A stretch of 64,000 bases of DNA. Source: UBA668 sp040081465. Its GTDB lineage: Bacteria > Actinomycetota > Acidimicrobiia > Acidimicrobiales > Ilumatobacteraceae. Of this stretch, positions 43,208 through 55,551 are shown piece by piece. The notes beneath the pieces were generated by a model. That model did not search any database and was not told the DNA's origin. It saw only the letters and a program-made list of their open reading frames with translations. Positions within the stretch are counted from its first letter, which is position 1; every line of letters begins with the position of its first letter. The stretch spans positions 124,001-188,000 of the forward strand of contig JBEBGL010000001.1 in assembly GCA_040081465.1 (NCBI GenBank). Direction: 5' to 3'. Made by a program: the position numbers and the translations under genes.

Positions 43208-43362
43208 CGTCCGTGTTCGCAGACCTGAACGGGCTCGGCGTTCCGGGCTGGGTAGCGGGCATCTTCCTAGCGGTCTGGACGACAGTGGTCGTCGCGACCC
43301 TGGCGATACGACGGTCGAAACGCGACCGCCCCGATGATCACAGATCAACGCCGAACGGGTGA
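43192..43362 (+). CDS. 56-aa single-span membrane protein overlapping the RHS gene; candidate immunity protein
   Basis: GTG 43192 lies ten bases after GGAGGT (43176-43181) and the frame runs 56 codons, overlapping the RHS 3' end by 16 bases. The predicted protein has a short N-terminal part (DTLLTSVFADLNGLG), one transmembrane helix (VPGWVAGIFLAVWTTVVVATLAI) and a basic tail (RRSKRDRPDDH). The TTG at 43204 is an alternative start. I recognise no family. Position and overlap are those of immunity genes behind polymorphic toxins, which is inference. A random ORF is possible given the length. Confidence 0.5.
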   Translation: MDTLLTSVFADLNGLGVPGWVAGIFLAVWTTVVVATLAIRRSKRDRPDDHRSTPNG

Positions 43363-43424
43363 GACTTGTTTTGTGTTCAACTTGACCAATCATTGATGCC
43401 GCTGACAGCTCGGGGTATGAAGCC

Positions 43425-43763
43425 ATGACTAGTGAACGGTCCTTACCATCACGCCGAGAGAGGGGGCGCGCTGCGGTGAGCCACCTGGGTGTGCCTCTGT
43501 GGAGTATTGTCATTCCTGCGATTGTGTGGTCAACGTCGCCGGAAGGGTCCTTTGCCCGCGCCCATGCGCGTCAGGCGTTTTCATTTCAGTTGGTGTACCT
43601 CCCCGTTGGTCTGCTCTCAACTGGATTGATGATCTGGCATGGCCCGAAGCCTTTGCTGCTCTGCATCCTGGTCGGCGTCGTACTCGAAGCGCCCCAAGTG
43701 GTGCGCGCGTTACGCGGCGTCCCACCTTTTCGTCTTGTTCCGTTTGATGTGCTCGCTGCTTGA
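43425..43763 (+). CDS. DUF4870-like small membrane protein
   Basis: A 112-residue protein. After a basic N-terminus (SERSLPSRRERGR) it has SHLGVPLWSIVIPAIVWST, a segment rich in His/Ala/Arg (FARAHARQAFSFQLVY) and two more hydrophobic helices, the arrangement of DUF4870 (Tic20-like) proteins with three to four membrane spans. Function unknown. It lies 62 bases behind the small membrane ORF and may belong to the RHS locus. The 222 bases that follow, up to the DUF2332 gene, show no gene. Confidence 0.72.
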   Translation: MTSERSLPSRRERGRAAVSHLGVPLWSIVIPAIVWSTSPEGSFARAHARQAFSFQLVYLPVGLLSTGLMIWHGPKPLLLCILVGVVLEAPQVVRALRGVPPFRLVPFDVLAA

Positions 43764-43985
43764 GACTGCAGAGAGTGCGTCGGCGCGGTCGCTCTTCGAA
43801 CTCCTTTAGTTATCCCGGCAGCCTGTCGTTGCGGTAATCGATTGAGTGGCGCCTGGGGAGGTCTTAGGCCGCTCGGGGATCCCTTGCTACTTGCCGGTGG
43901 GGTTGGGGATGCTGCAGTCCGCATTGCGACGCGAAATTGGTGGAGTTTGCGCTGAAATGACAGGTTCTCCCTGTCGGGACTCCGG

Positions 43986-45077
43986 TTACGACGAGGCGTT
44001 ACGCTCGAGAATCTCAGGGCGACGACGGTTGACTCGTTCCCAGTTGAGCCAGTTGCCGTGGGGGTGGGCTATCGCTAACCGGCGCACGTTCCGCTCACCG
44101 CTTCGCCACGTCACCAGCGAGATGACCGTGATCTCTTCGTCGCCGGGGATGGGGAGTCCTGGCGTTACTGCTGGCGCTTCGGCCACGACCCACGACAGGT
44201 CTTGGCGGCCTCCTGCATCATCTAGCGCGGCGACGAACGCTCGCTGGCCGTCCCCCGGCAGGTAGTTCAGAATCCAACTTGTCGTCACCACCGGGTGGCC
44301 GAACGCGGCGACTTCGTCGACCAACGCGCCGACGTTGGCTACCGCGTCACCTTGCCGCAGATCTGGTGGGGACTTGCGCGCGATCGCGATTGCAGCGACC
44401 AACCGCTCGAATCTTCCCGCCTGATCGGGCCACACACACGCCTCAAGCCAGCGCACCGCTGCGTCGTCGCGCACATCGATAGGGGACATGTCGAGACCCA
44501 TCGCATGAGCGAGTGTTGGCAACGACTTGGGGATCGGTGGCTCGCCGCGCGTCTTGCACGAGAGTTCGACGGTGGAATTTTCGCCGACCGGACCACCCGG
44601 GTTGTACGCGTACGAGTACGAAGGCCAGTACAGGTTAAGGCCAGCGCTCGCTCCGACATCGAGATGCGCGAGCGGCCCAACCTCGTCGGCCAACATTCCG
44701 AACACGGGCAAGAAGTACGCGCAGCGACCGACCTCGTTGGTCTGCGTGTTGCGCGATGCAATGGTCGCTCGCAACACATCGTCGTTCGCCAACGCGACGC
44801 GTCGAAACACCGGATACGGATCGTCATCTGGAACCGCGCTCGACAGGTTCGGGTAGAACGCGGCCAGCTCCTCACCTTGCCCGCGTAGCAACAGGTCGTG
44901 CACGGCGGCGAACAGCAGAACGGGAATCTGTTGTTGCTCTGGCGCCGCGTGCAGCAGCGTCATCACCTCTGGGTCGTCAGCGATCGCCTGCGAGAGGCGT
45001 CCGTATAACGGCGACGCCTTCCCGTTGAACTCGCCGAACAACCGGAAGTCGCGCTGTAGTTTCGCCAGCTCTGCCAT
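43986..45077 (-). CDS. DUF2332 family protein
   Basis: A 363-residue protein of DUF2332, a family common in actinobacteria and alphaproteobacteria. Matching parts include SPLYGRLSQAIADDPEVMTLL, PVLLFAAVHDLLLRG, VGRCAYFLPVF, HLDVGASAGLNLYW, RRGxDxxPIDV-like GLDMSPIDVRDDAAVRWL, and SWILNYLPGDGQRAFV. The LDVGASAGLNL segment resembles a nucleotide or SAM-binding loop but no activity is established. I start at ATG 45077 (MAELAKLQRDFRLF); the frame is open far upstream but antisense to tyrS. It diverges from tyrS. Confidence 0.85.
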   Translation of the reverse strand: MAELAKLQRDFRLFGEFNGKASPLYGRLSQAIADDPEVMTLLHAAPEQQQIPVLLFAAVHDLLLRGQGEELAAFYPNLSSAVPDDDPYPVFRRVALANDDVLRATIASRNTQTNEVGRCAYFLPVFGMLADEVGPLAHLDVGASAGLNLYWPSYSYAYNPGGPVGENSTVELSCKTRGEPPIPKSLPTLAHAMGLDMSPIDVRDDAAVRWLEACVWPDQAGRFERLVAAIAIARKSPPDLRQGDAVANVGALVDEVAAFGHPVVTTSWILNYLPGDGQRAFVAALDDAGGRQDLSWVVAEAPAVTPGLPIPGDEEITVISLVTWRSGERNVRRLAIAHPHGNWLNWERVNRRRPEILERNASS

Positions 45078-45158
45078 CGCCAATGACGGTAGCCAGCTGC
45101 CAACGCCAGCCCGTAAGTGGCGTGGGTTTCGCACCCCGAGATGGCAACATGGACCGCT

Positions 45159-46433
45159 ATGGATTTGCTCGACGATCTTGCCGCCCGCGGCCTGGTGCAC
45201 GACACCACCGACCTCGCCGCGCTCCGCGCCCGGCTGGCGCAAGGGCCGATCGGGCTGTACATCGGGTTCGATCCGACGGCGGACTCGTTGCACGTCGGCC
45301 ACCTCGTCGGCCAACTGTTCATGCGCCGCTTCCAGCTCGCTGGCCACAAGCCGTTCCCGCTCGCCGGTGGGGCGACCGGCATGATCGGCGACCCAGGCGG
45401 CCGCAGCGAAGAGCGCAATCTCCTCGAGGGCGAGACCCTGCGCCACAACGTCGAGCGCATCAAGGTGCAGCTCAGCGCACTGCTCGACTTCGAACCCGGC
45501 CCGTGCCAGGCAACGCTCGTTAACAACGCCGACTGGACCGCGCCGGTCACGATGCTCGAGTTCCTTCGCGACGTCGGTAAGCACTTCACCGTCAACCAAA
45601 TGATGGCCAAGGACTCGGTGCGCAGCCGCATCGAGAGCGAGCACGGCATCTCGTACACCGAGTTCAGCTACATGCTGCTGCAGGCCGACGACTTCCGGCA
45701 TCTCTTCGAAACGCACGGTGTCGAGTTGCAGGCCGGTGCTAGCGACCAGTGGGGCAACATCGTCGCCGGCGTGGAACTGATCCGCCGTCGCCTCGGCCAG
45801 CAGGCATTTGCGATGACGCATCCGCTAATGCTGAAGAGCGACGGCACCAAGTTCGGCAAGTCAGTCGGTGGGACAGTTTGGCTAGACGCGCAACGCACGT
45901 CGCCGTACCAGTTCCTGCAGTTCTGGATTCAAACTGAGGACGCTTTGATCGCGACCTACATGAAGATGCTGTCGATGCGTCCGCTAGCGGACATCGAAGC
46001 GTTGCTCGTCGACCAAGCCGCGGCTCCAGAGAAGCGGCTCGCGCAGCGGGCGTTGGCTGACGAGCTAACGAAGATGGTGCACGGCGACGCCGCGTTGGCG
46101 ACCGCAACCGATGCGGCAGACGTTCTGTTCGGCAGCGACCCGACGACGGCGTCTGCGGAGGTCTTGGCGGTTGTCGCGCAAGAGGCGCCGAGCGTCAACC
46201 TGCCCGCGAATCTCGACGGCCTGCGCGTGCACGAGCTGCTGATCGAGGGCGGAGTCGCCAAATCGATCAGCGACGTCAACCGACTCCTCGGCCAGGGCGC
46301 GGTTCGCGCCGGAAATCGCGTGCTGGCCGAGGACGGACTGCTGCAGCCGACCGACCTCCTCGCCGGTGGCTACCTGCTGCTCCGGAAGGGCAAGCGCGAT
46401 TTTGTAATTGGAAAAGTTCCGCACAAAGGTTGA
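45159..46433 (+). CDS. tyrS: Tyrosyl-tRNA synthetase
   Basis: Class I synthetase of about 424 residues. The HIGH motif is HVGH at 45-48, the tyrosine pocket has GGATGMIGDPGG (70-81) and QAGASDQWGN (191-200), and the KMSKS loop is KFGKS at 231-235. A C-terminal S4 RNA-binding domain covers roughly 350-424 (LRVHELLIEGGVAKSISDVNRLL). ATG 45159 gives the usual N-terminus; ATG 45141 is an alternative, and no Shine-Dalgarno is evident for either. The rRNA operon promoter overlaps its stop codon. Confidence 0.95.
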   Translation: MDLLDDLAARGLVHDTTDLAALRARLAQGPIGLYIGFDPTADSLHVGHLVGQLFMRRFQLAGHKPFPLAGGATGMIGDPGGRSEERNLLEGETLRHNVERIKVQLSALLDFEPGPCQATLVNNADWTAPVTMLEFLRDVGKHFTVNQMMAKDSVRSRIESEHGISYTEFSYMLLQADDFRHLFETHGVELQAGASDQWGNIVAGVELIRRRLGQQAFAMTHPLMLKSDGTKFGKSVGGTVWLDAQRTSPYQFLQFWIQTEDALIATYMKMLSMRPLADIEALLVDQAAAPEKRLAQRALADELTKMVHGDAALATATDAADVLFGSDPTTASAEVLAVVAQEAPSVNLPANLDGLRVHELLIEGGVAKSISDVNRLLGQGAVRAGNRVLAEDGLLQPTDLLAGGYLLLRKGKRDFVIGKVPHKG

Positions 46434-46458
46434 TGCTGAGCCGCAATCACGCTATTGT
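46430..46458 (+). promoter_or_regulatory. Candidate rRNA operon promoter
   Basis: TTGATG (46430-46435), a 17-bp spacer and TATTGT (46453-46458) form a sigma-70-like promoter at the 3' end of tyrS, giving a transcript start near 46465 and a leader of roughly 335 bases before 16S. Each hexamer matches the consensus at four of six positions. Other promoters within the leader are possible. Confidence 0.5.
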
Positions 46459-46800
46459 TGCACTCCGCTCATGACCGGCTTTCGGGCCTGTCGAGCACCA
46501 GCACCACCTGCGGCCCTCGGGTCGTTGCGTGCCGGCGAGCGAGCTCGAGCAATCGAGTCTCGGCTCCTTGAAAACGGAAGAGAAGACTGAACGCCAATGC
46601 GGGCAGCAACGGACTCGACCCTTGGGCCGAGGCTGGATGCTGTCTGTCAATTCATAAAGTCCACGGGGTTCCTACCCTGTGGCAATCAGTCAGATCTGAG
46701 TGCTAGCCCACAAGTTTTCCCTTGTGATGCACTCGGCTCTAACGAATCGGTCCGCCCAAGTCTTTAGGGGTTAAACCCTCGAGATAACCGGTGGACATAG
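46459..46800 (+). other. rRNA operon leader with boxA
   Basis: No convincing coding region. A boxA-like element CTCCTTGAAAACG at 46564-46576 is the expected NusB/NusE binding site for antitermination. A hairpin CCACGGGG/CCCTGTGG sits at about 46661-46682 and a second, CACAAG/CTTGTG, follows near 46710-46725. I could not identify a convincing 16S processing stem pairing this leader with the spacer. Confidence 0.55.
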
Positions 46801-48330
<1,530 letters not shown>

Positions 48331-48611
48331 AGCACTGTTCAATCGATGGTTAGCATTCCGGTCGCGCATTGCGACCGTACGTCTAACCCGGTTCGAACCA
48401 GTTCCCAGTTGGTGCATTGGTGGGTTTGTCGGTCTGAATTGAGTGTTGAGGATCCGTCCTCCTCTCGATTTCAAGTCAATAGATCTTGTCTTCTCTTCCG
48501 TTTTGAGGGAGTCGGCCCACGTGGGTCGCCCTTCTCGCCCGGCACGAGCTCTGCTCCGCTGCCACGGCACCCTCGGACGAACGTGCTTTGCACGAACCCG
48601 AGCGCCGGCGA

Positions 48612-48626
48612 TGCCCTTTGAGAACT
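48612..48626 (+). promoter_or_regulatory. Spacer boxA antitermination element
   Basis: TGCCCTTTGAGAACT resembles the bacterial boxA consensus (TGCTCTTTGAAAAC-type) and mirrors the leader boxA at 46564. It would reload NusB/NusE before 23S transcription. Confidence 0.65.
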
Positions 48627-48627
48627 G

Positions 48628-48645
48628 CAGAGCAAGCACGAGCAT
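48628..48645 (+). other. 23S rRNA processing stem, left arm
   Basis: These 18 bases are the exact reverse complement of 51711-51728 just after 23S. The pair would bring the ends of pre-23S together as an RNase III substrate. Confidence 0.85.
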
Positions 48646-48654
48646 CTTTGTTCT

Positions 48655-51710
<3,056 letters not shown>

Positions 51711-51728
51711 ATGCTCGTGCTTGCTCTG
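51711..51728 (+). other. 23S rRNA processing stem, right arm
   Basis: Perfect 18-base complement of 48628-48645. Two further small hairpins (AAGGGC/GCCCTT and CTGTC/GACAG) lie between here and 5S. Confidence 0.85.
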
Positions 51729-51809
51729 GAGTACTTAGAAGGGCTGCGCCCTTTCTCCCTGTCGTCATGACAGTGGGATCGGACAGCGCCATCTTTGACA
51801 ACAACAGAT

Positions 51810-51925
<116 letters not shown>

Positions 51926-51936
51926 TTTCTCACTCA

Positions 51937-51988
51937 GACGCTCATCGCCAAAGCCTCACGGCAATGGCGGTGGGCGTCGAGTATTTTT
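51937..51988 (+). terminator. Intrinsic terminator of the rRNA operon
   Basis: GACGCTCATCGCC (51937-51949) pairs with GGCGGTGGGCGTC (51966-51978) over 13 positions with two G-U pairs, followed by a stretch ending in TATTTTT. It lies 11 bases after the 5S end. Confidence 0.85.
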
Positions 51989-52018
51989 GGGCCTCACCGC
52001 TCGTAGGATCGTCCGACT

Positions 52019-53413
52019 ATGGCCACGCCCTCTGACCGACCAAGACGGGCAGGTCCGCCGAAAGCTCGTGGCGCCGCTGCAGGTCGCCCTGCTCGACCGG
52101 GAAGCCCCGCTCGTCCGGGTGGTTCCGCTCGCGGTAGCCGGCCCGATGCGCGACCACGTCGCGACCCTCGGGCCGACTCAGGGGTCGAGCGCCCGAGCCG
52201 TCCAGCGGGCAATCGTCCCCGTCCCGCAGGCCGACCAACCGGTCGCCCGGAAGCTGACGATCGTCGCCCTGCGAACCGTTCAACACGCCCGACGGGTCGT
52301 CCTGACGGAGATCGTCCGCGCCCCGCGGGTCGTCCAACAGGTGATCGTGCGCGCCCGACTGGTCGGCCCGATGGAGATCGTCCACGTGGTCGTTATGACG
52401 GTGACCGTCCGCGTCCAGCAGGTCGCCCGGTGGTTGATCGTGGTCGTCCGTCGGGTCGCCCTGGGGATGATCGGCGGCCAAGTCGCGGTGCGAGTGATTC
52501 GCGACCGGCGGGTGGCGAGCGTGGACGTCCACCGAGGCCTGGCGAAAGAACTGGTCGCAACCCGCGTGTAGCACCGCGTCGTGTCGAGACGCCGATGACG
52601 ACGGCCGAGAAGCGTTCGAAAGAAGTGAAGCTGCGTCGCGGGCCGAAGGTCGAGCGTCCGGAAGTGCAGCGACCACCGTGGGAGCGCGAGCAGTGGATTG
52701 ATGACGGTTCGCTGCGCGAGACGGCGGAGAAAGCTGTCGGTCGTGCGGCAGACACAACGCAGCGTCGTCAGCGCGCAGAGCCGGGACTGTCACCCGAGGT
52801 TTCCGCCGAGCTGGCGAAGGCGACCACGGCTGCTGAAACGGCGCGCTATCAGGAACGACTCGCGTCGGGCGCCGACGCGCTTGACCGCGGTCGCTACGCC
52901 GATGCACGGCGGATGGTGCAGCCGGTGCTGAAGCACTTGCCGCAGCTGGCGTTTGCGCACGAGATCTCGGGGTTGTGCTGGTACGGCTTGGGTGAGTGGC
53001 GCAAGGCCGTCACGGAACTCGAGCTAGCGCGCGGGCTTGACGGTTCGGTGACTCATCACGCAGTGCTTGCTGACTGCTATCGGGCACTGAAGCGCTATCA
53101 CGTCGTGGAAGAGCTGTGGAGCGAACTGCGTGCCGCGTCGCCAGCGCCGGCGTTGCTCGCAGAGGGTCGCATCGTCGCGGCTGGCGCGTTGGCGGACCAG
53201 GGCGATCTCGCCGGTGCGTTGCGCACGATGGCGAAGGCGCTCGAGCTTCCCAAGCGACCGAAGGATTACCACCTGCGCCAGTGGTACGTGGTCGCGGATC
53301 TTTACGACCGATCGGGCGACGTCATCAAGGCTCGCCGATACTTTGCGCTTATCGCGGAGGCGGAGCCCGGGTTCGCCGACGTCAAAGATCGCCTAAAGAC
53401 ACTGGGTCGTTAA
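52019..53413 (+). CDS. Arg/Pro/Gly-rich protein with C-terminal TPR-like domain
   Basis: A 464-residue cytoplasmic protein. Residues 1-190 are low complexity and strongly basic, built from loose repeats of the RPAGRP/GDRPRP type, probably disordered and RNA-binding. Residues about 190-260 are charged and link to a helical TPR-like domain (LASGADALDRGRYADARRMVQPVLKHLPQLAFAHEI; GLCWYGLGEWRKAVTELELA; YALIAEAEP-type last helix). A TAGGAT -10-like hexamer at 52004-52009 ends ten bases before ATG 52019 and no Shine-Dalgarno is seen, so a leaderless or near-leaderless mRNA is plausible. Frame choice is supported by the TPR half; the repeat half leaves other frames open by composition. Confidence 0.8.
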   Translation: MATPSDRPRRAGPPKARGAAAGRPARPGSPARPGGSARGSRPDARPRRDPRADSGVERPSRPAGNRPRPAGRPTGRPEADDRRPANRSTRPTGRPDGDRPRPAGRPTGDRARPTGRPDGDRPRGRYDGDRPRPAGRPVVDRGRPSGRPGDDRRPSRGASDSRPAGGERGRPPRPGERTGRNPRVAPRRVETPMTTAEKRSKEVKLRRGPKVERPEVQRPPWEREQWIDDGSLRETAEKAVGRAADTTQRRQRAEPGLSPEVSAELAKATTAAETARYQERLASGADALDRGRYADARRMVQPVLKHLPQLAFAHEISGLCWYGLGEWRKAVTELELARGLDGSVTHHAVLADCYRALKRYHVVEELWSELRAASPAPALLAEGRIVAAGALADQGDLAGALRTMAKALELPKRPKDYHLRQWYVVADLYDRSGDVIKARRYFALIAEAEPGFADVKDRLKTLGR

Positions 53414-53517
53414 CTACTGGCCGTTAACTCCGTCAGACCCCGTACGTACGGTGTGGGCGTCGGCTTCCCCCGAACTCAATCCACGCGCACACACGCGCAG
53501 CAGTAGGGAGCCAGTCC

Positions 53518-53856
53518 ATGAACGTTGTCATTCTTCGGGGAACACTCAGTAGCGATCCTGTCAGCCGCGAATTGGCATCAGGTTCGGTAGTCGTTTCACT
53601 CGAGCTCACCACCATTGTCGACGAGGCATCAGTCTCGGTGCCGGTCGCTTGGTTCGATCCGGCGAAGGAAGTCACCTTCGCTGCCGGCGATGCGTTGGTG
53701 GTTACCGGAACAGTGCGCCGTCGCTTCTTCAGCAGCGCAGGCCGCACGCAAAGCCGTACCGAGGTGGTGGCTACCGACGTGGTGCCCGCTGGCCGTTCGC
53801 GGCAAGTGACCTCTGCAGTCGCCCGTGCGATTTCGCGGCTAGAAGTCGCCGCCTAG
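53518..53856 (+). CDS. Small single-stranded DNA-binding protein (OB fold)
   Basis: A 112-residue SSB-like protein. MNVVILRGTLSSDPVSREL is the typical SSB opening, followed by VVSLELTTIV and VPVAWFDPAKEVTFAAGDALVVTGTVRRRFF, the strand 3-4 region (family VVVWGKLAE...GDxVxVEGxLxxR), and a final EVVATDVVPAG strand. The Gly/Pro-rich linker and acidic DDDIPF tip of the main SSB are missing, so this looks like an accessory paralogue. ATG 53518 has GGGAG upstream. Confidence 0.82.
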   Translation: MNVVILRGTLSSDPVSRELASGSVVVSLELTTIVDEASVSVPVAWFDPAKEVTFAAGDALVVTGTVRRRFFSSAGRTQSRTEVVATDVVPAGRSRQVTSAVARAISRLEVAA

Positions 53857-53869
53857 ACGCCTTGCTGGG

Positions 53870-54435
53870 TCAGACTGCGCGGCCGAGGAAGTTCAGAAAC
53901 TTCGTCTGCGCATCGGCGCCGGGGGCCGACTTAACGGCGGCGCCCATCATTCCTTGCATGCGCAGAACTTCGGGAGGCAGCGCTTTCCAAGTACCAGGCT
54001 GGCCTTCACGAGGTTGCTGTCGAGTCGTTCGTCGACCTTGGCCGTGCGCGCCATGTCCCACGTGTGCGGTACGAGGTCGGCGGCCATAAAGCCCACCAGG
54101 GCGTCCATGGGCATCGATCCGAACTCGGGCCCGAACGGATCCTTCGCCATGGACTGCAGCACGTGCTCGTGATCGAGAGTCTCCAACGTTTGGTCGCGGA
54201 GCTTGATCCACGCACCGACAGCGTCGCCGCCCATTTTGGGTGTCGACTTCGGACCCTTGCCGGTCGTCGCGTAGCTCTTGATCATTGCCATGTTCCCGAG
54301 CGCATGCTCGTACACGTCTTTACCGGTCCAACCCGCGCAAGGCGCCTTGCGCGAGAACGCAGTTGGTTTAGCCATCTTCAGCACGTGTTCGAACGAGTAG
54401 ATGGCGGATGTGTAAAGGCGAAGGTTGTCACTCAT
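53870..54435 (-). pseudogene. TIGR03086/maleylpyruvate isomerase-like (DinB fold) gene with an apparent frameshift
   Basis: From ATG 54435 the protein reads like a TIGR03086 member: SDNLRLYTSAIYSFEHVLK, CAGWTGKDVYEHALGNM, and the helix MDALVGFMAADLVPHTWDMARTA that carries the family's metal-type histidine. After VKASLVLGK (about 53985) the frame hits a stop at 53947. One frame over, the family C-terminus continues without gap: ALPPEVLRMQGMMGAAV...QTKFLNFLGRAV, stop 53870. Rereading one base at about 53983 restores a single 189-residue protein. This is either a one-base deletion, an assembly error or a -1 recoding event. It follows fba by 17 bases. Confidence 0.8.
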
Positions 54436-54452
54436 GGCGGCGACCCTAACCG

Positions 54453-55529
54453 CTACGCGAGAGTGCCGATGTTGCCGAGCTCGGCGAATGCTTGCTCGAG
54501 CCGATCGACGAAACTCACCTCGGCTGCACGCAACCACATGCGTGGGTCGTAGTACTTCTTGTTCGGCGCATCGGCACCCTTCGGGTTGCCGAGTTGCGCC
54601 TGCAGGAAGTCGTGATTGTCGAGCTCGTAGCGGCGGATGCCGTCCCACATCGCCCACTGCAAGTCAGTGTCGATGTTCATCTTCACGACGCCGTACGAGA
54701 TTGCCTCTTTGATCTCCGCGGGTGAGCTGCCGGAACCGCCGTGGAACACAAAGTTGACCGGATTCTTCGCGGTCCCGTGCTTCTTCGCGATGTACTCCTG
54801 CGACGCCTGCAAGATGGATGGCTTCAACTGCACGTTTCCCGGCTTGTACACGCCGTGCACATTTCCGAACGCTGCAGCGATGGTGAACCGATCACTGACC
54901 GCCGACATTTGCTCGTACGCCTCGCACACTTCTTCGGGCTTGCTGTATAGGTCGCTCTGGTCGGCATCGGTGTTGTCGACGCCGTCTTCCTCGCCGCCGG
55001 TGATTCCCAACTCGATCTCAAGCGTCATGCCCATCTTGCTCATGCGCTTGAGATACTTCGCGCAGATCTCGAGGTTCTCCGAGATGGGCTCCTCCGACAG
55101 GTCGAGCATGTGTGAGCTGTACAACGGACTGCCGGTGCGAGCGAAGTGTTCCTCGCCGGCGTCGAGCAATCGATCGATCCAGCCGAGCTTGTCTTTCGCA
55201 CAATGGTCGGTGTGCAGGATGACGCGAGCGTTGTAGCCCTCGGCGAGCGCGTGCACATGCAGCGCACCAGCGATCGAACCTGCGGCCGCGGCGGCGTCGC
55301 CCTTCAACGCGAGACCCTTGCCGCCGACGAAGGCACCGCCACCGTGGGAGAACTGGATAATGACAGGGCTGTTCACCTTGGCGGCGGTCTCCATCACTGC
55401 GTTGATCGTGTTGCTGCCGGTGCAGTTGGCGGCCGGCAGCGCGAACCCGCGCTGCTTGGCCAGGGCGAAAACTTCGGTAAGGGCATCGCCGGTAAGCACG
55501 CCCGCAGGAAACTGAGAAGAATTGGTCAC
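54453..55529 (-). CDS. fba: Fructose-bisphosphate aldolase, class II
   Basis: Zinc-dependent aldolase of glycolysis and gluconeogenesis. The 358-residue protein has the metal ligand region ARVILHTDHCAKDKLGWIDRLLD, the acidic loop MTLEIELGITGGEEDGVDN, FGNVHGVYKPGNV and FVFHGGSGSSPAEIKEAI followed by KMNIDTDLQWA. The length and long insert loops are those of the class IIA E. coli type. Start is GTG 55529. It lies downstream of the DUF1015 gene on the same strand with a 22-base gap. Confidence 0.95.
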   Translation of the reverse strand: MTNSSQFPAGVLTGDALTEVFALAKQRGFALPAANCTGSNTINAVMETAAKVNSPVIIQFSHGGGAFVGGKGLALKGDAAAAAGSIAGALHVHALAEGYNARVILHTDHCAKDKLGWIDRLLDAGEEHFARTGSPLYSSHMLDLSEEPISENLEICAKYLKRMSKMGMTLEIELGITGGEEDGVDNTDADQSDLYSKPEEVCEAYEQMSAVSDRFTIAAAFGNVHGVYKPGNVQLKPSILQASQEYIAKKHGTAKNPVNFVFHGGSGSSPAEIKEAISYGVVKMNIDTDLQWAMWDGIRRYELDNHDFLQAQLGNPKGADAPNKKYYDPRMWLRAAEVSFVDRLEQAFAELGNIGTLA

Positions 55530-55551
55530 GACCCCGAGTGTATTCGCGTCT

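Noticed and set aside
45078..45821. N-terminal extension of the DUF2332 frame to 45821
   Set aside because: The extension is antisense to tyrS and family similarity begins only at ATG 45077.
48385..48400. T-loop-like GGTTCGAACC in the 16S-23S spacer
   Set aside because: No matching acceptor stem, D-arm or anticodon arm is found around it.
52017..52907. Alternative frames (minus strand 52017-52907; plus strand 51987-52571) across the repeat region
   Set aside because: They end inside the region and do not join the TPR-like half; the repetitive GC-rich DNA keeps several frames open.
53440..53451. 12-bp palindrome CCGTACGTACGG between the TPR-like and SSB-like genes
   Set aside because: Short, no T-run, no second copy noticed and no clear link to either gene.
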